A stretch of DNA of 30,292 nt, taken from positions 1 to 30,292 of the forward strand of contig NEEC01000343.1 in assembly GCA_002189035.1 (NCBI GenBank). Direction: 5' to 3'. The notes below the pieces were generated by a model. That model was not told the origin of the DNA and did not search any database. It worked only from the letters and a program-made list of their open reading frames with translations. The DNA is from Utricularia gibba. Taxonomy: Eukaryota; Streptophyta; Magnoliopsida; Lamiales; Lentibulariaceae. How positions within the stretch are numbered: position 1 is the first letter of the stretch; each line of letters opens with the position of its first letter. Shown here piece by piece: positions 24,227-30,292 of this stretch. A program made the position numbers and the translations under genes.

Positions 24227-25148
24227 CTCGAGAGCGCCTCCTCAAATAAAAGCTGTGGTTGAGAAAACCATTTGGGGTGCTCATGACATCCTAACTTCAA
24301 AAAATGCATCACGATTTTCGTCGAATAGGACCCGATTGGGCTCAGGAGTCGAACCGAACCTTGGGTCCGGACGAATTTCCGAACAAAGCACCCACCCAAA
24401 AACGACAAGCTTTTCCTTCACAAACCATGTAGGCAGGTGCCGAAAACCCAACGTTAATAAATGGATCACATTTTTTGCCGGGCTACAAATGACTATGGGC
24501 CGAGCCGACCTGACCTCCGGCCCGATCCTGGTGCCCTCGAGAGCGCCTCCTCAAATATAAAGCTTGTGGACAAGAAAACCATTTGGGGTGCTCATGACAT
24601 CCTAACTTCAAAAATGCATCACGATTTTCGTCGAATAGGACCCTTGGGCTCAGGAGTCGAACCGAACCTTGGGTCCGGATGAATTCCCAACGAAAGCACC
24701 CACCAAACGACAAGCTTTTCCTTCAGAAACCATGTAGGCAGCTGCCGAAAACCCAACGTTAATAAATGGATCACTTTTTTGCCGGGCTACAAATGACTAT
24801 GGGCCCGAGTTCGACCCGACCTCCGGCCGATCCTAGTGCCCCTCGAGAGCGCCTCCTCAAATAAAAGCTTGTGGACAGAAAACCATTTGGGGTGCTCATG
24901 ACATCCTAACTTCAAAAAATGCATCACGATTTTCGTCGAATAGGACCCATTGGGCTCAGGAGTCGAACCGAACCTTGGGTCCGGACGAATTCCCAACAAA
25001 GCACCCACCAAAAAACGACAAGCTTTTCCTTCAGAAACCATGTAGGCAGCTGCCGAAAACCCAACGTTAATAAATGGATCACTTTTTTTGCCGGGCTACA
25101 AATGACTATGGGCCCGAGCCGACTGACCTCCGGCCCGATCCTGTGCCC
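24227..25148. repeat. HOR copy 11 (A 24227, B 24536, C 24842)
   Basis: Regular set of 922 bp. A repeats the full CACAAACC, GGCAGGTGCC, CACATTTTTT haplotype seen at 17605 and 18355, about 6 kb away. B has CCCTTGGG, lacking the CGA/CCA of other copies. Confidence 0.8.
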
Positions 25149-26081
25149 CTCGAGAGCGCCTCCTCAAATATAAAGCTTGTGGATGAGAAAACCATTTGGG
25201 GTGCTCATGACATCCTAACTTCAAAAAATGCATCACGATTTTCGTCGAATAGGACCGATTGGGCTCAGGAGTCGAACCGAACCTTGGGTCCGGACGAACT
25301 TCCAACAAAGCACCCACCCAAAAACGACAAGCTTTTCCTTCAGAAACCATGTAGGCAGGTGCCGAAAACCCAACGTTAATAAATGGATCACTTTTTTGCC
25401 GGGCTACAAATGACTATGGGGCCGAGCCCGACCTGACCTCCCGGCCCGATCCTGGTGCCCCTCGAGAGCGCCTCCTCAAATATAAAGCTTGTGGACAAGA
25501 AAACCATTTGGGGTGCTCATGACATCCTAACTTCAAAAAATGCATCACGATTTTCGTCGAATAGGACCCCATTGGGCTCAGGAGTCGAACCGAACCTTGG
25601 GTCCGGATGAATTCCCAACAAAGCACCCACCCAAAAACGACAAGCTTTTCCTTCAGAAACCATGTAGGCAGCTGCCGAAAACCCAACGTTAATAAATGGA
25701 TCACTTTTTTTGCCGGGCTACAAATGACTATGGGCCCGAGCCGACCTGACCTCCGGCCCGATCCTGTGCCCCTCGAGAGCGCCTCCTCAAATATAAAGCT
25801 GTGGATGAGAAAACCATTTGGGGTGCTCATGACATCCTAACTTCAAAAATGCATCACGATTTTCGTCGAATAGGACCCGATTGGGCTCAGGAGTCGAACC
25901 GAACCTTGGGTCCGGACGAATTCCAACAAAAGCACCCACCCAAAAACGACAAGCTTTTCCTTCAGAAACCATGTAGGCAGCTGCCGAAAACCCAACGTTA
26001 AAAAATGGATCACTTTTTTTGCCGGGCTACAAATGACTATGGGCCCGAGTCGACCTGACCTCCGGCCCGATCCTAGTGCCC
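25149..26081. repeat. HOR copy 12 (A-like 25149, B 25461, C-like 25772)
   Basis: 933 bp, but the types begin to blur. The A-position monomer has TATAAAGCTTGTGGATGAG with GGCAGGTGCC downstream; the C-position monomer has TATAAAGCTGTGGATGAG. B is standard, preceded by GAGCCCGACCTGACC and CCTGGTG. Confidence 0.65.
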
Positions 26082-27310
26082 CTCGAGAGCGCCTCCTCAA
26101 ATAAAAAGCTGTGGGAGAAAACCATTTGGGGTGCTCATGACATCCTAACTTCAAAAAAATGCATCACGATTTTCGTCGAATAGGACCCGATTGGGCTCAG
26201 GAGTCGAACCGAACCTTGGGTCCGGACGAATTCCCAACAAAGCACCCACCCAAAAACGACAAGCTTTTCCTTCAGAAACATGTAGGCAGCTGCCGAAAAC
26301 CCAACGTTAATAAATGGATCACTTTTTTGCCGGGCTACAAATGACTATGGGCCGAGCCCGACCTGACCTCCGGCCCGATCCTGGTGCCCCTCGAGAGCGC
26401 CTCCTCAAATATAAAGCTTGTGGACAAGAAAACCATTTGGGGTGCTCATGACATCCTAACTTCAAAAAATGCATCACGATTTTCGTCGAATAGGACCCTT
26501 GGGCTCAGGAGTCGAACCGAACCTTGGGTCCGGACGAATTTCCCAACAAAGCACCCACCAAAAACGACAAGCTTTTCCTTCAGAAACCATGTAGGCAGCT
26601 GCCGAAACCCAACGTTAATAAATGGATCACTTTTTTTGCCGGGCTACAAATGACTATGGGCCCGAGCCGACCGACCTCCGGCCCGATCCTAGTGCCCCTC
26701 GAGAGCGCCTCCTCAAATATAAAGCTTGTGGAGAAAAAACCATTTGGGGTGCTCATGACATCCTAACTTCAAAAATGCATCACGATTTTCGTCGAATAGG
26801 ACCCATTGGGCTCAGGAGTCGAACCGAACCTTGGGTCCGGACGAATTCCCAACAAAGCACCCACCCAAAACGACAAGCTTTTCCTTCAGAAACATGTAGG
26901 CAGCTGCCGAAAACCCAACGTTAATAAATGGATCACTTTTTTTGCCGGGCTACAAATGACTATGGGCCCGAGTTCGACCCGACCTCCGGCCCGATCCTAG
27001 TGCCCCTCGAGAGCGCCTCCTCAAATAAAAAGCTTGTGGTTGAGAAAACCATTTGGGGTGCTCATGACATCCTAACTTCAAAAATGCATCACGATTTTCG
27101 TCGAATAGGACCCATTGGGCTCAGGAGTCGAACCGAACCTTGGGTCCGGACGAAGTTCCCAACAAAGCACCCACCAAAAACGACAAGCTTTTCCTTCAGA
27201 AACCATGTAGGCAGCTGCCGAAAACCCAACGTTATAAATGGATCACTTTTTTTGCCGGGCTACAAATGACTATGGGCCCGAGCGATGACCTCCGGCCCGA
27301 TCCTAGTGCC
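26082..27310. repeat. HOR copy 13, expanded to four monomers (26082, 26390, 26698, 27006)
   Basis: 1229 bp. A, B and C at 26082, 26390 and 26698 are followed by an additional monomer at 27006. This has a C-type spacer in front (GTTCGACCCGACC), a TTGAG linker of the left-domain kind, and GACGAAGTTCCCAACAAAG. It looks like a second exchange product or a re-imported older monomer. Confidence 0.65.
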
Positions 27311-28240
27311 CTCGAGAGCGCCTCCTCAAATAAAAGCTGTGGTTGAGAAAACCATTTGGGGTGCTCATGACATCCTAACTTCAAAAAATGCATCACGATT
27401 TTCGTCGAATAGGACCCGATTGGGCTCAGGAGTCGAACCGAACCTTGGGTCCGGACGAATTCCGAAAAAAGCACCCACCCAAAAACGACAAGCTTTTCCT
27501 TCAGAAACCATGTAGGCAGCTGCCGAAAACCCAACGTTAATAAATGGATCACTTTTTTGCCGGGCTACAAATGACTATGGGCCGAGCCCGACCTGACCTC
27601 CGGCCCGATCCTGGTGCCCCTCGAGAGCGCCTCCTCAAATATAAAGCTTGTGGACAAGAAAACCATTTGGGGTGCTCATGACATCCTAACTTCAAAAAAT
27701 GCATCACGATTTTCGTCGAATAGGACCCGATTGGGCTCAGGAGTCGAACCGAACCTTGGGTCCGGAAATTCCCAACGAAAGCACCCACCCAAAAACGACA
27801 AGCTTTTCCTTCAGAACCATGTAGGCAGCTGCCGAAAACCCAACGTTAATAAATGGATCACTTTTTTTGCCGGGCTACAAATGACTATGGGCCGAGTTCG
27901 ACCCGACCTCCGGCCCGATCCTAGTGCCCCTCGAGAGCGCCTCCTCAAATAAAAAAGCTGTGGTTGAGAAAACCATTTGGGGTGCTCATGACATCCTAAC
28001 TTCAAAAAATGCATCACGATTTTCGTCGAATAGGACCCGATTGGGCTCAGGAGTCGAACCGAACCTTGGGTCCGGACGAAGTTCCGAACAAAGCACCCAC
28101 CCAAAAACGACAAGCTTTTCCTTCAGAAACCATGTAGGCAGCTGCCGAAAACCCAACGTTAATAAATGGATCACTTTTTTTGCCGGGCTACAAATGACTA
28201 TGGGCCCGAGCGACCCGACCTCCGGCCCGATCCTGTGCCC
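27311..28240. repeat. HOR copy 14, degraded (A 27311, B 27620, third 27930)
   Basis: A and B are recognisable; B has lost part of its variable block (GGAAATTCCC, around 27763-27772). The third monomer has the C-type spacer but a TTGAG linker and GAAGTTCCGAAC, so it is not a true C. I place the end of the ordered trimer here. Confidence 0.55.
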
Positions 28241-30292
28241 CTCGAGAGCGCCTCCTCAAATAAAAGCTGTGGTTGAGAAAACCATTTGGGGTGCTCATGA
28301 CATCCTAACTTCAAAATGCATCACGATTTTCGTCGAATAGGACCATTGGGCTCAGGAGTCGAACCGAACCTTGGGTCCGGACGAAGTTCCCAATGAAAGC
28401 ACCCACCAAAAACGACAAGCTTTTCCTTCAGAAACCATGTAGGCAGCTGCCGAAAACCCAACGTTAATAAATGGATCACTTTTTTTGCCGGGCTACAAAT
28501 GACTATGGGCCGAGCCGACCTGACCTCCGGCCCGATCCTAGTGCCCCTCGAGAGCGCCTCCTCAAATATAAAGCTTGTGGTTGAGAAAACCATTTGGGGT
28601 GCTCATGACATCCTAACTTCAAAAAATGCATCGATTTTCGTCGAATAGGACCCGATTGGGCTCAGGAGTCGAACCGAACCTTGGGTCCGGACGAATTCCC
28701 AACAAAGCACCCACCAAAACGACAAGCTTTTCCTTCAGAAACCATGTAGGCAGCTGCCGAAAACCCAACGTTAATAAATGGATCACTTTTTTGCCGGGCT
28801 ACAAATGACTATGGGCCGAGCCGACCCGACCTCCGGCCCGATCCTAGTGCCCCTCGAGAGCGCCTCCTCAAATATAAAGCTTGTGGACAAGAAAAACCAT
28901 TTGGGGTGCTCATGACATCCTAACTTCAAAAAATGCATCACGATTTTCGTCGAATAGGACCCGATTGGGCTCAGGAGTCGAACCGAACCTTGGGTCCGGA
29001 CGAATTCCCAACAAAGCACCCACCCAAAAACGACAAGCTTTTCCTTCAGAAACAATGTAGGCAGCTGCCGAAAACCCAACGTTAATAAATGGATCACTTT
29101 TTTTCCGGGCTACAATGACTATGGGCCGAGCGACCCGACCTCCGGCCCGATCCTGTGCCCTCGAGAGCGCCTCCTCAAATAAAAAGCTTGTGGTTGAGAA
29201 AACCATTTGGGGTGCTCATGACATCCTAACTTCAAAAAATGCATCACGATTTTCGTCGAATAGGACCCGATTGGGCTCAGGAGTCGAACCGAACCTTGGG
29301 TCCGGACGAATTCCCAACGAAAGCACCCACCCAAAAACGACAAGCTTTTCCTTCAGAAACCATGTAGGCAGCTGCCGAAAACCCAACGTTAATAAATGGA
29401 TCACTTTTTTTGCCGGGCTACAAATGACTATGGGCCCGAGCGACCCGACCTCCGGCCCGATCCTAGTGCCCCTCGAGAGCGCCTCCTCAAATATAAAGCT
29501 GTGGTGAGAAAACCATTTGGGTGCTCATGACATCCTAACTTCAAAAAATGCATCACGATTTTCGTCGAATAGGACCCGATTGGGCTCAGGAGTCGAACGA
29601 ACCTTGGGTCCGGACGAAGTTCCAACAAAGCACCCACCAAAAACGACAAGCTTTTCCTTCAGAAACCATGTAGGCAGCTGCCGAAAACCCAACGTTAATA
29701 AATGGATCACTTTTTTTGCCGGGCTACAAATGACTATGGGCCCGAGCCCGACCCGACCTCCGGCCGATCCTGGTGCCCTCGAGAGCGCCTCCTCAAATAT
29801 AAAGCTTGTGGATGAGAAAACCATTTGGGGTGCTCATGACATCCTAACTTCAAAAATGCATCACGATTTTCGTCGAATAGGACCGGATTGGTCGAACGAG
29901 TTCCCAATGAAAGCACCACCAAAAACGACAAGCTTTTCCTTCAGAAACCATGTAGGCAGCTGCCGAAAACCCAACGTTAATAAATGGATCACTTTTTTGC
30001 CGGGCTACAAATGACTATGGGCCGAGACGAATGACCTCCGGCCCGATCCTAGTGCCCCTCGAGAGCGCCTCCTCAAATAAAAAGCTGTGGTTGAGAAAAC
30101 CATTTGGGGTGCTCATGACATCCTAACTTCAAAAAATGCATCACGATTTTCGTCGAATAGGACCCGATTGGCTCTCAGGAGTCGAACCGAACCTTGGGTC
30201 CGGACGAATTCCCAACAAAGCACCCACCCAAAAACGACAAGCTTTTCCTTCAGAAACCATGTAGGCAGCTGCCGAAAACCCAACGTTAATAA
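28241..30292. repeat. Right-hand irregular domain, end of window
   Basis: Monomers at 28241, 28547, 28853, 29160, 29472, 29778 and 30058 (cut by the window) do not follow A-B-C. TTGAG, ACAAG, TGAG and ATGAG linkers mix. AATGAAAG, a left-domain marker, returns at about 28392 and 29906, but CAATAAATGC does not. The last monomer, 30058-30292, is complete to CCAACGTTAATAA. Confidence 0.7.
29778..30057. repeat. Shortened monomer, 280 bp, with double small deletion
   Basis: Starts normally (TATAAAGCTTGTGGATGAG). Between 29881 and 29906 the usual GATTGGGCTCAGGAGTCGAACC and GGGTCCGGACGAAG sequence is reduced to GATTGGTCGAACGAG. About 9 bases are lost before TCGAAC and about 20 after it. The copy therefore lacks the GGAGTCGAACC motif and the GTCCGGAC palindrome present in nearly all others. 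Confidence 0.9.

Larger units (their letters stand above)
14826..28240. repeat. Trimeric higher-order repeat domain (A-B-C, about 925 bp)
   Basis: Monomers fall into three recurring kinds. A: linker CTGTGGTTGAG without TATAAA, GACGAATTTCC with AACAA, often GGCAGGTGCC and CACATTTTTT, ending in GGGCCGAG (ApaI-type site lost). B: preceded by GAGCCCGACCTGACC and CCTGGTG, with TATAAAGCTTGTGGACAAG and usually AACGAAAG. C: preceded by a GTTCGACC or GCGACC spacer and CCTAGTG, with TATAAAGCTTGTGGACAAG and GACGAATTCCCAACAAAG. A-to-A distances are 925, 930, 924, 750, 927, 924, 1239, 922, 933, 927, 922, 933 and 1229. The 750 is a deleted copy; 1239 and 1229 each hold one extra monomer. Assignments were made by eye from diagnostic bases; some monomers are intermediate, mainly from 25 kb on. 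Confidence 0.82.
1..30292. repeat. Satellite DNA array, 308-bp monomer, about 98 copies, fills the window
   Basis: The same sequence recurs head to tail across the whole window with no unrelated insertion. Using the XhoI-type CTCGAG as phase marker, monomers start at 31, 341, 645, 957, 1263, 1570, 1877, 2190, 2500, 2810, 3114, 3425, 3736, 4044, 4353, 4665, 4975, 5287, 5599, 5905, 6216, 6524, 6829, 7130, 7441, 7747, 8050, 8357, 8665, 8974, 9282, 9597, 9904, 10206, 10513, 10820, 11126, 11432, 11744, 12055, 12363, 12671, 12981, 13287, 13597, 13906, 14209, 14516, 14826, 15139, 15442, 15751, 16061, 16373, 16681, 16989, 17296, 17605, 17919, 18047, 18355, 18662, 18972, 19282, 19591, 19898, 20206, 20517, 20827, 21138, 21445, 21755, 22062, 22367, 22680, 22992, 23300, 23609, 23918, 24227, 24536, 24842, 25149, 25461, 25772, 26082, 26390, 26698, 27006, 27311, 27620, 27930, 28241, 28547, 28853, 29160, 29472, 29778 and 30058. 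Normal spacing is 301-315 bp, mean about 308. The exceptions are 128 bp (17919) and 280 bp (29778). All monomers have the same orientation. No gene, rRNA, tRNA, transposon or CRISPR is present, so every stretch over 300 bases holds only this repeat. The family is not recognised; taxon and chromosomal location are unknown. Confidence 0.98.

Noticed and set aside
1-30292. 5S rDNA tandem array or ribosomal spacer repeats
   Set aside because: The period would suit a short 5S unit, but no 120-bp 5S gene with its internal control regions is present, and no rRNA sequence is recognisable.
1-30292. CRISPR array
   Set aside because: The whole 308-bp unit repeats, including the parts between short conserved blocks; there are no unique spacers and no cas genes.
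1-30292. Telomeric repeats or a transposon insertion in the array
   Set aside because: No run of telomere-type short repeats, no long terminal or inverted repeats, no target-site duplications, and no interval that departs from the monomer apart from the two deletions described.
1-30292. Assignment to a named plant satellite family of about 310 bp
   Set aside because: Several plant satellites have monomers near this length, but I could not match the sequence to any from memory with confidence, and length alone is not evidence. A search of a repeat database with the consensus would decide.

Overview
The window is satellite DNA from end to end. I find no gene, RNA gene, transposon or unique sequence. 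One head-to-tail repeat of about 308 bp runs from base 1 to base 30292, with 99 monomer starts (97 full-length or near full-length intervals plus one partial copy at each edge). The array must continue beyond both ends. Long, regular, uninterrupted tandem DNA of this kind is typical of eukaryotic heterochromatin (centromeric, pericentromeric, subtelomeric or knob). The many CpG sites and the roughly nucleosome-sized internal unit would suit a higher plant. That is an inference: I do not recognise the family and cannot name a species.

The array has at least three levels. (1) Inside the 308-bp monomer are two diverged half-units of about 155 bp, still alignable in the same order at a constant offset of 155-160 bp, so the monomer is an ancient dimer. 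(2) The 308-bp monomer is the visible tandem unit, with conserved blocks separated by three hypervariable blocks. (3) In the right-hand part (about 14.8-28.2 kb) monomers fall into three kinds, A, B and C, repeating in the order A-B-C as a higher-order repeat (HOR) of about 925 bp.

Layout: 1-14825 is an irregular domain. B-like monomers recur there every 4-7 units, and a monomer variant with CAATAAATGC is common (17 copies) but absent further right. 14826-28240 is the trimer domain, about 14 copies. It includes one copy with a 180-bp internal deletion (17919-18046) and two copies expanded by one monomer (20206-21444 and 26082-27310). One expanded copy carries a visible B/A chimeric monomer left by out-of-register exchange. 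28241-30292 is less ordered again and includes a second shortened monomer (29778-30057).

All open frames here, including one of 238 codons, are products of repeat phase and indels and are not annotated as genes. Possible cis-elements inside the monomer (a perfect RNA polymerase III B-box match on the minus strand, a TATAAA in B and C monomers, a 10-bp perfect palindrome) are sequence matches only, with no evidence of function.
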